Shown here: one piece after another, positions 5,501-11,156 of the stretch
How the letters are laid out: the number at the start of each line of letters is the position of its first letter
How positions within the stretch are numbered: position 1 is the first letter of the stretch
Assembly (NCBI GenBank): GCA_964429675.1
Contig: CAYSDF010000020.1
Span: 1-15,098, forward strand
Length of the DNA stretch: 15,098 nucleotides
Reading direction: 5' to 3'
DNA from: GWA2-44-9 sp964429675
GTDB taxonomy: Bacteria; Patescibacteriota; Minisyncoccia; 2-02-FULL-40-12; GWA2-44-9
Notes under the pieces: generated by a model
Seen by the model: the letters and a program-made list of their open reading frames with translations, nothing else
Databases searched by the model: none
What the model was told of the DNA's origin: nothing
Made by a program: the position numbers and the translations under genes

Positions 5501-6118
5501 TTATTTCTTCAATTTTAATTTCTTCAAAGCTTCTAGGGTAGCCATGGCAATATTTATCTTATTATTGGTTCTTCCAAGCAATTTTCCGGTTAAAGCTGTT
5601 ATTCCGGCCATTTTAGCTACCACACGAACTGGTCCGCCGGCCTTTACTCCACCACGGGCAGGCTTTAACAATACGATGGCGCTATTGTATTTTGCCTCTA
5701 CCTGATAAGGAATAGATCCTTTTACAGTAGCTACGGTGATCAAATTCTTTTTAGCTTTATTGAAAGCTTTCTGAACCGACTGGGCAACATCCTTTCCTTT
5801 GCCAATTCCCATTCCCACTTTGCCCTTCGCATCGCCTATTATTATAGTCGCTCTAAAACTAAAGCGCTTACCGCCTTTGGTGACTCTGGTAACACGGGCA
5901 AGGTCAATCACTTTCTGATCGTATTCAGACCTGGCATCATTAGGCCCTCCTCTGCCTCTTCTGTCTCCACCCGGACCTCCGGATCTCCTCTTTCGTCCGG
6001 TATTAGGATTAAAACCGCCGCTATTTCCACCGCCAAAACCTCCCCGCTGATTATTGGGATTAGGCACATGGGCTGCGGGAAGCGGAGTAGGATTATTTAT
6101 TGTATTAGTTGGTTCCAT
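5501..6118 (-). CDS. rpsE: Small ribosomal subunit protein S5 (uS5) with a Gly/Arg-rich N-terminal extension
   Basis: S5 helps hold translational fidelity at the mRNA entry side of the 30S. The conserved part begins near residue 66 (EYDQKVIDLARVTRV), continues with KGGKRFSFRATIIIGDAKGKVGMGIGKGKDV, and ends with the C-terminal S5 fold (GGVKAGGPVRVVAKMAGI). In front of it is about 65 residues of low-complexity sequence rich in Gly, Asn, Pro and Arg (RGGFGGG, GGDRRGRGG), giving 205 residues against roughly 165 in common bacteria. ATG 6118 directly follows rplR and is used because no other ATG or GTG near residue 66 has a ribosome site. The extension should be disordered and bind RNA non-specifically. 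Confidence 0.96.
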   Translation of the reverse strand: MEPTNTINNPTPLPAAHVPNPNNQRGGFGGGNSGGFNPNTGRKRRSGGPGGDRRGRGGPNDARSEYDQKVIDLARVTRVTKGGKRFSFRATIIIGDAKGKVGMGIGKGKDVAQSVQKAFNKAKKNLITVATVKGSIPYQVEAKYNSAIVLLKPARGGVKAGGPVRVVAKMAGITALTGKLLGRTNNKINIAMATLEALKKLKLKK

Positions 6119-6122
6119 ATAT

Positions 6123-6479
6123 TTAAATTTTTATACCGCCTTGGCGCAAACCCTCGACAAGAGCTTTAACTCTGCCATGATACCTGAATCCTCCGCGATC
6201 AAAAACTCCCTGTTTTATTCCTGCTTCCTGGGCTTTCTTAGCCAACATCTCACCGATTTTTCCAGCAACGGAAGTTTTATTGCCTTTTGTTTTATCTTTA
6301 GATTTTAAAGAATTGCTGAGCAGAGTCTTGCCGGCGACATCATCGATAAACTGAACAAAGATATTTTTGCTACTTCTAAAAACAGAAATTCTAGGCACTT
6401 TAGCGGTCCCGGTAATCTTTGCCCTTACCCTCTTATGACGAGTAATTCTATGTAAATTTTTTGATTTATTATTATCCAT
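6123..6479 (-). CDS. rplR: Large ribosomal subunit protein L18 (uL18)
   Basis: L18 binds 5S rRNA in the central protuberance. With ATG 6479 the protein is 118 residues, the family's normal length: a basic N-terminus (KNLHRITRHKRVRAKI), ISVFRSSKNIFVQFIDD, AGKIGEMLAKKAQEAGI and the closing FDRGGFRYHGRVKALVEGLRQGG. The frame stays open further upstream to 6560, but that part is the 121-bp structural repeat and has no L18 similarity. An ATG at 6485 would add two residues (MQ). There is no Shine-Dalgarno; the bases before the start belong to the repeat. rpsE follows after 4 bases. Confidence 0.96.
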   Translation of the reverse strand: MDNNKSKNLHRITRHKRVRAKITGTAKVPRISVFRSSKNIFVQFIDDVAGKTLLSNSLKSKDKTKGNKTSVAGKIGEMLAKKAQEAGIKQGVFDRGGFRYHGRVKALVEGLRQGGIKI

Positions 6480-6600
6480 TTGCATCGAGGGACCCATTAT
6501 GGTCGCCCGCGAGGGGCTCCATTGCCATTCTCCCTGTCTTACTGCTTCCGAGAGAGGCAATGGGGACGCGCGCCGGCGACCAATAGGGTCGATGTTTATT
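6480..6600. repeat. 121-bp structural repeat, copy A (before rplR)
   Basis: Identical at 117 of 121 positions to 12046-12166, with no gaps. The ends are complementary (CATCGA near 6483, TCGATG at 6589-6594). Inside, GGTCGCC pairs with GGCGACC, CGCG with CGCG, and CTCCATTGCC with GGCAATGGGG, giving one long hairpin with internal loops and a loop of about 20 bases. It fills the gap between rplF and rplR and ends at the base before the rplR ATG. It has no open frame of its own that looks real. Confidence 0.9.
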
Positions 6601-6601
6601 A

Positions 6602-7156
6602 TTAAGCAGTTGTTGCAGCTTTCTTGCCTGCTTTTTTCTTAATTATTTCACCCTTATATCTGATTCCGCTGCCCTTATAAGGCTCGGGCTCTCTCTTTGA
6701 TCTTATCTCTGCAGCGACATGACCAATTAACTCCTTATCAATACCGCTGATCTTGATGACGTTCTTTTCAGCTTTTATAGTAATGCCCGCGGGAGCCTTG
6801 ATCGTTATCGAATGGGAAAAACCAAGGTTTAATTCCAAATCATTTCCTTTGATATTGGCTTTGTATCCTACTCCTTCAAATTCTAAGGTTTTCTCAAACC
6901 CTTCAGTAACCCCGGTAATCATATTCTGAATTAAAGCACGGGACAATCCCCATGGAGAATTCCTCTCGGCCTTGGTTCTGTTCTGATCTGCGTTTGGTTT
7001 CAAAGTTACTATTCCTGCATCTATACTAACTAAAATACTGCTAGGCAAATTCATCTTTAATTCACCCTTGGGACCTTTAACCAAAACCTGTCCATCTTTC
7101 TGATGGATTTCTACTCCCTTGGGAATTTGGATTATTTTTTTGCCGATCTTACTCAT
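6602..7156 (-). CDS. rplF: Large ribosomal subunit protein L6 (uL6)
   Basis: L6 lies near the GTPase centre and the sarcin-ricin loop. The 184 residues are normal. The start MSKIGKKIIQIPKGVEI and the double L6 fold are clear: LVKGPKGELKMNLP in the first repeat, GVTEGFEKTLEFEGVGYKA in the middle, and IRSKREPEPYKGSGIRYKGE in the C-terminal signature. ATG 7156 comes 5 bases after the rpsH stop and has no Shine-Dalgarno. The downstream gap to rplR is filled by structural repeat A. Confidence 0.97.
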   Translation of the reverse strand: MSKIGKKIIQIPKGVEIHQKDGQVLVKGPKGELKMNLPSSILVSIDAGIVTLKPNADQNRTKAERNSPWGLSRALIQNMITGVTEGFEKTLEFEGVGYKANIKGNDLELNLGFSHSITIKAPAGITIKAEKNVIKISGIDKELIGHVAAEIRSKREPEPYKGSGIRYKGEIIKKKAGKKAATTA

Positions 7157-7161
7157 GTATT

Positions 7162-7566
7162 TTAGTAGACTTCAAACATTATTTCTCCACCTAAGTTATT
7201 TTTCTTGGCATCTTTAGAACTCATTATTCCTTTAGACGTTGAAATTACCGCTATTCCATACCCGGAACGGACCGGTTTTATCTTGTCTGCCTGTATATAC
7301 ATATGGCGGGAAGGCCGGCTTATTATCTTAAAATCGTTTATAGCTCCGACGCCGTTGTCATACTTTAAAGTCAGGTCAAGATAATCATGCTCGGTTTTTT
7401 TGGCTTTCTTTTTACTTCGTTCGACTTCGGAAATAAACCCTGCTGCCTTGAGTATATTGGCTATGGTAAACTTGGCCTTTGAAAAGGGCATCGAAACTTG
7501 CTCATGTCTTACCATCTGAGCATTCTTTATTCTTATTAACATGTCTGATATTGGATCGTTTACCAT
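7162..7566 (-). CDS. rpsH: Small ribosomal subunit protein S8 (uS8)
   Basis: S8 binds the central domain of 16S rRNA and is a translational repressor of the spc operon in E. coli. The 134 residues include the start VNDPISDMLIRIKNAQMVRHE, MPFSKAKFTIANILKAAGFI, and the C-terminal signature GYGIAVISTSKGIMSSKDAKKNNLGGE. ATG 7566 overlaps the last 7 bases of rpsN (ATGGTAA), suggesting coupled translation. A GGGAG lies 13 bases upstream inside rpsN, rather far for a ribosome site, yet it is the best candidate in the cluster. Confidence 0.97.
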   Translation of the reverse strand: MVNDPISDMLIRIKNAQMVRHEQVSMPFSKAKFTIANILKAAGFISEVERSKKKAKKTEHDYLDLTLKYDNGVGAINDFKIISRPSRHMYIQADKIKPVRSGYGIAVISTSKGIMSSKDAKKNNLGGEIMFEVY

Positions 7567-7745
7567 GATGATTTTTTAACTCCCGGCAGAAGGCCAGCAC
7601 TAGCCAATTCCCGGAAATGAATTCTACATAAACCAAATTTTCTTATATAGCCACCTTTTCTGCCGCAGAGAAAGCAACGATTAACAGCCCTGGACGGATA
7701 TTTGGGTTTCTTATTTGATCGTGCGATTGTTGATTGCTTAGCCAT
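7560..7745 (-). CDS. rpsN: Small ribosomal subunit protein S14, short zinc type (uS14)
   Basis: S14 sits in the 30S head. The 61-residue form with the knuckle CFLCGRKGGYIRKFGLCRIH is the zinc-type S14. The ligands are Cys24, Cys27, Cys40 and His43; the fourth position is His rather than the common Cys, which can still bind zinc. It ends GVKKSSW, as is usual. It follows rplE by 3 bases and overlaps rpsH by 7. The start ATG 7745 is fixed by length; no Shine-Dalgarno is present. Confidence 0.97.
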   Translation of the reverse strand: MAKQSTIARSNKKPKYPSRAVNRCFLCGRKGGYIRKFGLCRIHFRELASAGLLPGVKKSSW

Positions 7746-7748
7746 AAT

Positions 7749-8294
7749 TTATTTATTTTTCTTTAACGGAAAGCCCATTAATTTAAAAAGCTCTATTCCC
7801 CTCTCCCTGTTCTTGGCATTAGTTACCACAGTAACTTCCAGTCCGAATATATCTTTCAATGTTTCATAGGTAACTTCCGGAAAAATACTATGTTCCTTTA
7901 ATCCCATATTCAAACTGCCGTTGGAATCTACGTTCTTTACATCGATACCTCTAAAGTCCTTGGATCGGGGCAAAGAAACATGAATCAACCGGTCCATAAA
8001 ATCATACATCCTCTTGCCACGCAAGGTAACCATCATGGCAATATTAGTTCCTTCTCTTGATTTAAACCCGGATATTGATTTCTTGGCCTTTCGGAAAACC
8101 GGCTTCTGGCCTGATAGTGCCGCTAAGTCTTTCTGAGCTTTGGCGATAAATTTATCATCCTTAACCATTTTTCCAATACCGACGTTTATAACAACCTTAA
8201 CCACCTTTGGCACGGCCATGACATTTTTAATATCAAACTGCTTCTGCAGGGCAGGAGCTATTTTCTTTCTGTATTGTTCTAATAAACTTGACAT
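7749..8294 (-). CDS. rplE: Large ribosomal subunit protein L5 (uL5)
   Basis: L5 binds 5S rRNA and contacts the P-site tRNA elbow. The 181 residues carry SLLEQYRKKIAPALQKQF, the signature VPKVVKVVINVGIG, AKKSISGFKSREGTNIAMMVTLRGKRMYDFMDRLI and the final TNAKNRERGIELFKLMGFP. It is cut off from rplX by 241 bases that hold an opposing plus-strand gene. It has its own promoter candidate (8312-8340) with a predicted 5' leader of only about 11 bases and no Shine-Dalgarno. Its first codons contain the -35 box of the opposing promoter. Confidence 0.97.
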   Translation of the reverse strand: MSSLLEQYRKKIAPALQKQFDIKNVMAVPKVVKVVINVGIGKMVKDDKFIAKAQKDLAALSGQKPVFRKAKKSISGFKSREGTNIAMMVTLRGKRMYDFMDRLIHVSLPRSKDFRGIDVKNVDSNGSLNMGLKEHSIFPEVTYETLKDIFGLEVTVVTNAKNRERGIELFKLMGFPLKKNK

Positions 8295-8316
8295 ATTTAT
8301 ATTGGTTCGTTATTCT
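8288..8316 (+). promoter_or_regulatory. Sigma70 promoter for the plus-strand membrane protein gene
   Basis: Consensus TTGACA (8288-8293), exactly 17 bases, TATTCT (8311-8316). Predicted start near 8323, giving a 27-base leader before ATG 8350. The -35 lies in the first codons of rplE. The -10 overlaps the -10 of the opposing rplE promoter by five bases, so the two cannot be occupied together. Confidence 0.6.
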
Positions 8317-8340
8317 ATCACAAGTTTTGATATTTTACAA
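8312..8340 (-). promoter_or_regulatory. Sigma70 promoter for rplE and genes beyond it
   Basis: On the minus strand TTGTAA (8340-8335), 17 bases ending TGA, then TAGAAT (8317-8312). The TG makes an extended -10. Predicted start near 8305, 11 bases before the rplE ATG. Confidence 0.55.
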
Positions 8341-8346
8341 AGGTGA
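8339..8346 (+). promoter_or_regulatory. Shine-Dalgarno sequence AAAGGTGA
   Basis: AAAGGTGA ends 3 bases before ATG 8350 and matches the usual AGGTGA part of the ribosome-binding consensus. It decides the start of the plus-strand gene and stands out because the ribosomal-protein genes around it lack such sites. Confidence 0.6.
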
Positions 8347-8349
8347 CTT

Positions 8350-8529
8350 ATGATTTTTTGGGCAGTTTTGATTTATGCAGTTCTTTCTTTTATTGTTATG
8401 CTTTTTGGTATTATGGTAGCAGCAAACTCGCATGGCGATCGTCCTCTACGATTTATCTTTCTACTGACTCTTTCATGGCCATATATTCTTCTTCTAGTCA
8501 TCGTCAATTCCCTTCGAAACCGCTCATAG
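8350..8529 (+). CDS. Small two-helix membrane protein, opposite to the operon, unknown function
   Basis: Not recognised. The 59 residues hold two hydrophobic segments, about 3-25 (FWAVLIYAVLSFIVMLFG) and 35-53 (FIFLLTLSWPYILLLVIVN), joined by the polar turn ANSHGDRPLR and closed by RNRS. It should be a helical hairpin in the cytoplasmic membrane. It has a full set of signals: a consensus-type promoter, a Shine-Dalgarno sequence, ATG start, TAG stop and an intrinsic terminator overlapping the stop. It runs against the ribosomal-protein genes and fills the gap between rplX and rplE. Being against the operon it is probably an insertion; the presence of a ribosome site fits a foreign origin, but that is inference. 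Confidence 0.7.
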   Translation: MIFWAVLIYAVLSFIVMLFGIMVAANSHGDRPLRFIFLLTLSWPYILLLVIVNSLRNRS

Positions 8530-8537
8530 CGGTTTTT
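8517..8537 (+). terminator. Intrinsic terminator of the plus-strand gene
   Basis: AAACCGC (8517-8523), loop TCATA, GCGGTTT (8529-8535), ending in a run of five T. The stop codon TAG of the plus gene lies in its loop, and its T-run overlaps the rplX stop codon on the other strand. In the minus direction no U-tract follows, so operon transcripts should read through. Confidence 0.8.
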
Positions 8538-8871
8538 ATGTTTCTGCTCCGCATTTTCTGCAAATTCTCATCTTTGCCGTACCTTCTCCGCCGGAGGCGG
8601 ATCCGCCTATGGCGGAAACTTTGTATCCGAGCCTGGTCTGCTTACCGCATGATTTACATATCATTGCCACACTCGATGCGCTTACCGCCCTTTCTTTTGA
8701 TACGACCTGCCCTTTCTGCCCTTGCTTCTTAGGTCGAAGATGCTTTTTAACCAAATTTAAACCTTCAACAAGAAGCTTATTGCCATCTGGAAAAACCAGG
8801 GTTACTTTTCCCTTCTTTCCCCTATCCTTTCCGGATAACATTATTACATTGTCGCCTTTTTTTATTTTCAT
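8536..8871 (-). CDS. rplX: Large ribosomal subunit protein L24 (uL24) with zinc ribbon-like tail
   Basis: L24 starts 50S assembly by binding domain I of 23S rRNA. From ATG 8871 the protein has 111 residues: the KOW motif at about 3-30 (IKKGDNVIMLSGKDRGKKGKV), NLVKKHLRPK and a C-terminal part with Cys72, Cys75, Cys104 and Cys107 in two CxxC pairs, as in many L24 proteins. Between the pairs, residues 87-98 (SAIGGSASGGEG) are encoded by a GC-rich palindrome cluster and look like an in-frame insertion. The frame is open up to 8907 but the extra 12 residues fall in the inverted repeat between rplN and rplX. The start G is part of that repeat. Confidence 0.95.
   Translation of the reverse strand: MKIKKGDNVIMLSGKDRGKKGKVTLVFPDGNKLLVEGLNLVKKHLRPKKQGQKGQVVSKERAVSASSVAMICKSCGKQTRLGYKVSAIGGSASGGEGTAKMRICRKCGAET
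8588..8615. repeat. GC-rich overlapping palindromes inside rplX
   Basis: Three overlapping palindromes: CCGCCGGAGGCGG (8588-8600), GGCGGATCCGCC (8596-8607) and CCGCCTATGGCGG (8603-8615). The block is far richer in GC than its surroundings and encodes a Gly/Ser/Ala loop in frame. It looks like a small mobile palindromic repeat that has been tolerated in a coding region. Confidence 0.65.
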
Positions 8872-8978
8872 CCCGTTAGAAATAATACAAACCGTCCACC
8901 GCTTCAATACGGTGGCTAGCTGAGTTTATTTTGTAGTTAATATATATTTTCATAATTGCTTGATATTTCTAACGGGAT
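8870..8978 (-). repeat. 14-bp perfect inverted repeat bracketing the rplN-rplX gap
   Basis: ATCCCGTTAGAAAT at 8870-8883 and its exact complement at 8965-8978. One arm begins at the rplN stop, the other includes the first two bases of the rplX start codon. Between them a second hairpin CCACCG/CGGTGG (8896-8901 with 8910-8915) is present. The fold would bring the rplN stop next to the rplX start and hide the start in a stem. It could equally be the terminal repeats of a tiny mobile element. Confidence 0.75.
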
Positions 8979-9343
8979 TAGACCACTTCTTCTGCTAATG
9001 AAGCTATCGTATTAAAACCTCGCTCCTTTATCTCTCTTGGTATGGGACCGAAAATTCTACCACCCTTTGGTTCTTTGCCATCTAATATCACTACGGCATT
9101 GTCATCAAATCTGATATAAGTCCCGTCTTTTCTTCGGAAAGGCTTTCTCTGTCTTACGACAACGGCTCTTAAGACATCTTTTTTCTTTACCGCTTTTCTG
9201 GGCTCAGCAACCTTTACCGAGACAACGACGATATCACCTAATTCGGCATATCTCATTTTGGAACCTCCGATAACTTTAAAAACCCCGACCTTTTTGGCCC
9301 CGGTGTTATCTGCCACATTTACTATTGATCTTAATTGCAACAT
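8978..9343 (-). CDS. rplN: Large ribosomal subunit protein L14 (uL14)
   Basis: L14 lies at the subunit interface and forms bridges with the 30S. The 121 residues are standard: MLQLRSIVNVADNTGAKKVG, the loop GDIVVVSVKVAEPRKAVKKKDV, AVVVRQRKPFRRKDGTYIRF, DNAVVILDGKEPKGGRIFGP and the closing REIKERGFNTIASLAEEVV. It is among the most conserved proteins in the window. There is no Shine-Dalgarno before ATG 9343; the gap to rpsQ holds a long AT-rich hairpin. Confidence 0.98.
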   Translation of the reverse strand: MLQLRSIVNVADNTGAKKVGVFKVIGGSKMRYAELGDIVVVSVKVAEPRKAVKKKDVLRAVVVRQRKPFRRKDGTYIRFDDNAVVILDGKEPKGGRIFGPIPREIKERGFNTIASLAEEVV

Positions 9344-9350
9344 ATCTTTA

Positions 9351-9415
9351 AAATTTCTAAGTCCTAATTGATCTAATTCCTAAAATTTAGAAATTAGATA
9401 TTAGAACTTAGGATT
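9351..9415 (-). repeat. Long AT-rich hairpin between rpsQ and rplN
   Basis: Bases 9351-9379 pair with 9390-9415 with a few mismatches; the arms are built from TCTAA/TTAGA units (AAATTTCTAAGTCC against GGACTTAG-like sequence). The right arm covers the last two codons and stop of rpsQ. No clear terminator U-tract follows in the minus direction. It may stabilise or process the mRNA. Confidence 0.65.
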
Positions 9416-9692
9416 TGTCAGCTTTGCTGACTATTATCCATCTTTTATCCTTGGACATCGGCTTTGTCTCCTGCATGACAACCTTATCTCCGGTATGGTA
9501 TTGATTATCAGGGTTATGGGCTTTGAATTTCTTGCTTACTTTATAATATTTCTTGTACTTGGGATGCTTCTTCAATCGCAAAACCTGAACCACGGCGGTT
9601 TTCATCATCTTATCGGAAACTACAGTTCCCTTGATCATTCTCGGTTTTGTCTGTCTGACTGTAGGCACGAAATTTTTGTTATTATTTTCCAT
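9408..9692 (-). CDS. rpsQ: Small ribosomal subunit protein S17 (uS17)
   Basis: S17 binds the 5' domain of 16S rRNA. The OB-fold is clear in 94 residues: KGTVVSDKMMKTAVVQVLRLKKHPKYKKYYKVSKKFKAHNP, then GDKVVMQETKPMSKDKRWIIV. About 15 residues of polar sequence (MENNNKNFVPTVRQTKP) precede the usual start of the fold. It follows rpmC with a single base between stop and ATG 9692, so the two are probably coupled. Confidence 0.96.
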   Translation of the reverse strand: MENNNKNFVPTVRQTKPRMIKGTVVSDKMMKTAVVQVLRLKKHPKYKKYYKVSKKFKAHNPDNQYHTGDKVVMQETKPMSKDKRWIIVSKADKS

Positions 9693-9693
9693 T

Positions 9694-9888
9694 TTATTTT
9701 GTTTGATTTAATTGCTTCATAGCAGTTAAGATCCTGGCTATATCTCTTTTTGCTTTTTCTATCAGGCTGAAATCCTTAACTTTCTTATCAGCCAAATCAA
9801 ATCGCAGCTTAAGAATCTTGGCCTTTAGCTCTTTTAATAAATCCTGCAATTCTATGACTGTTTTTTCTTTTAATTCAGATGCTTTCAT
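9694..9888 (-). CDS. rpmC: Large ribosomal subunit protein L29 (uL29)
   Basis: A 64-residue helical hairpin protein located near the exit of the peptide tunnel. It shows the family pattern MKASELKEKTVIELQDLLKELKAKILKLRFDLA followed by KDFSLIEKAKRDIARILTAMKQ. The middle differs from the common GQLENxxxIR wording, but length, charge pattern and position between rplP and rpsQ agree. ATG 9888 follows the rplP stop by 4 bases without a Shine-Dalgarno. Confidence 0.95.
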   Translation of the reverse strand: MKASELKEKTVIELQDLLKELKAKILKLRFDLADKKVKDFSLIEKAKRDIARILTAMKQLNQTK

Positions 9889-9892
9889 ATAT

Positions 9893-10300
9893 TTAAGGCC
9901 TCTTAACTATTCTTGTTTTTAACGGCAGCTTATGAGCGCCCAATCTCATTGCTTCTCTGGCATCAGCTTCTGAAACTCCGTCGATCTCGAATATTATCTT
10001 TCCGGCTTCTACGGCAGCTATGAAGTGAGAAAGGGCTCCCTTTCCGCCTCCCATGCCTACTTCAGCGCTTTTTGATGTCCTTGGCTTATCCGGGAAAACT
10101 CTGGTCCATATCTTTCCGCCTCTTTGAACAAATCGGGACATTACTTTTCTTGCTGCCTCCAATTGATTGGACTTGATCCAATAGGACTGCTCGGCCTTTA
10201 AACCGAATGTCCCAAAGCTCAACTCCACTCCTCTTGAGGCGCGTGATTTTAATTTCCCTTTATGGACTTTCGAATGATGTATTCTTGCGGGTTGTAACAT
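9893..10300 (-). CDS. rplP: Large ribosomal subunit protein L16 (uL16)
   Basis: L16 lies near the A-site and the 5S region of the 50S. The 135 residues start MLQPARIHHSKVHKG and include GTFGLKAEQSYWIKSNQLEAARKVMSRFVQRGGKIWTRVFPDKP, the loop MGGGKGALSHFIAAVEAGKIIFEI and a KLPLKTRIVKR end. ATG 10300 is correct by alignment to the family. It is separated from rpsC by 192 bases with no gene, an unusual break in the rpsC-rplP pair that commonly lies close together. Confidence 0.97.
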   Translation of the reverse strand: MLQPARIHHSKVHKGKLKSRASRGVELSFGTFGLKAEQSYWIKSNQLEAARKVMSRFVQRGGKIWTRVFPDKPRTSKSAEVGMGGGKGALSHFIAAVEAGKIIFEIDGVSEADAREAMRLGAHKLPLKTRIVKRP

Positions 10301-10492
10301 GACGATTTTGTTAGCGAAGATTTACGAGCCTTATAGTAGCTGAGCTATTACAAAACTCGTCACCCCGCCTCATCTGGAATCATAATTTGATTTATATACA
10401 CACTAGAGGCGTAAGCCGCCTAGCGGCTCTACCTTGTGGTATCACTCACTATCAGCCCAGATGGGGCGGGGTAAGTATTTGTTACCAATCGC
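10301..10492. repeat. Structured gap between rpsC and rplP
   Basis: No gene is seen. ACCCCGCCTCATCTGG (10362-10377) pairs with 10457-10472 over 16 positions with one mismatch (G-U in the plus-strand RNA). Inside are further stems, including AGCCGC with GCGGCT near 10414-10430. A second small hairpin, ACGAG with CTCGT (10324-10328, 10356-10360), lies nearer rplP. The inner part does not fit a tRNA. A palindromic mobile remnant or an mRNA processing element are both possible. Confidence 0.65.
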
Positions 10493-11146
10493 CTAAGGGC
10501 TCTCGGACAAATCCTTAAATATTTCTCCTTTATAAATCCACACCTTAATCCCGATTGTTCCGAATGTGGTATGTGCTGTTGCCTTGGCATAATCTATATT
10601 TGCCCTCAAAGTCTGAAGCGGTAGATTGCCTTGCTCCAAATGCTCTGATCTGGCTATCTCAGCGCCATCTAAACGTCCGCCCATCTGGATTTTAGCTCCG
10701 CCGGCTCCCTTATTTGCCAGTATTTTAGAAAGCGTCTGCTTTAAAATTCTCCTGAACGGAATTCTCTTTTCTATCTGTTCGACTATTGATTCTGCCATAA
10801 CATTGGCCGATAATTCCGGGCTCTTTACTTCCTGAATCTCAATACGAACTGCTACCTTTGCCTTAAGTAATTTGCGGATTGCAATCTTTAAATCTTCCAC
10901 TCCGCCGCCGCCGCGTCCTATTAGAAGACCGGGCCGGGCAGTATGGATAATAACACTCAAAGCATCAGTCCCTCTTTCAAGCTCAATCCTATCAATGCTC
11001 ATGTTCTTTAATTTAGATTCCAAGTATTTCCTGACAATCAAATCATCCTTCAAATAAGCGACATATTTTCGGCCGCCAAACCAGCGGGACAACCAGTCCT
11101 TGTTAATGCCTAATCGTAATGAAATTGGTGATATCTTTTGTCCCAT
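10493..11146 (-). CDS. rpsC: Small ribosomal subunit protein S3 (uS3)
   Basis: S3 lines the mRNA entry tunnel of the 30S with helicase activity. The 217 residues carry MGQKISPISLRLGINKDW, the type II KH domain with GLLIGRGGGGVEDLKIAIRK (73-92) and the C-terminal region GGAKIQMGGRLDGAEIARSE and TTFGTIGIKVWIYKGE. The length is usual for the family. ATG 11146 is 10 bases after the rplV stop with no Shine-Dalgarno. It ends in TAG. Confidence 0.97.
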   Translation of the reverse strand: MGQKISPISLRLGINKDWLSRWFGGRKYVAYLKDDLIVRKYLESKLKNMSIDRIELERGTDALSVIIHTARPGLLIGRGGGGVEDLKIAIRKLLKAKVAVRIEIQEVKSPELSANVMAESIVEQIEKRIPFRRILKQTLSKILANKGAGGAKIQMGGRLDGAEIARSEHLEQGNLPLQTLRANIDYAKATAHTTFGTIGIKVWIYKGEIFKDLSESP

Positions 11147-11156
11147 TTATGTAATA

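Noticed and set aside
6480..6560. N-terminal extension of L18 back to 6560
   Set aside because: The added residues are encoded by the 121-bp structural repeat and lack L18 similarity; ATG 6479 gives the normal length.
8343..8732. 129-codon plus-strand frame overlapping the rplX-rplE gap
   Set aside because: It starts in a different frame from the 59-codon membrane protein, crosses its terminator and continues antisense to rplX, so it is a shadow.
10362..10472. tRNA-like or riboswitch identity for the rpsC-rplP element
   Set aside because: The outer stem is 16 bp, far longer than an acceptor stem, and no conserved aptamer core could be recognised.
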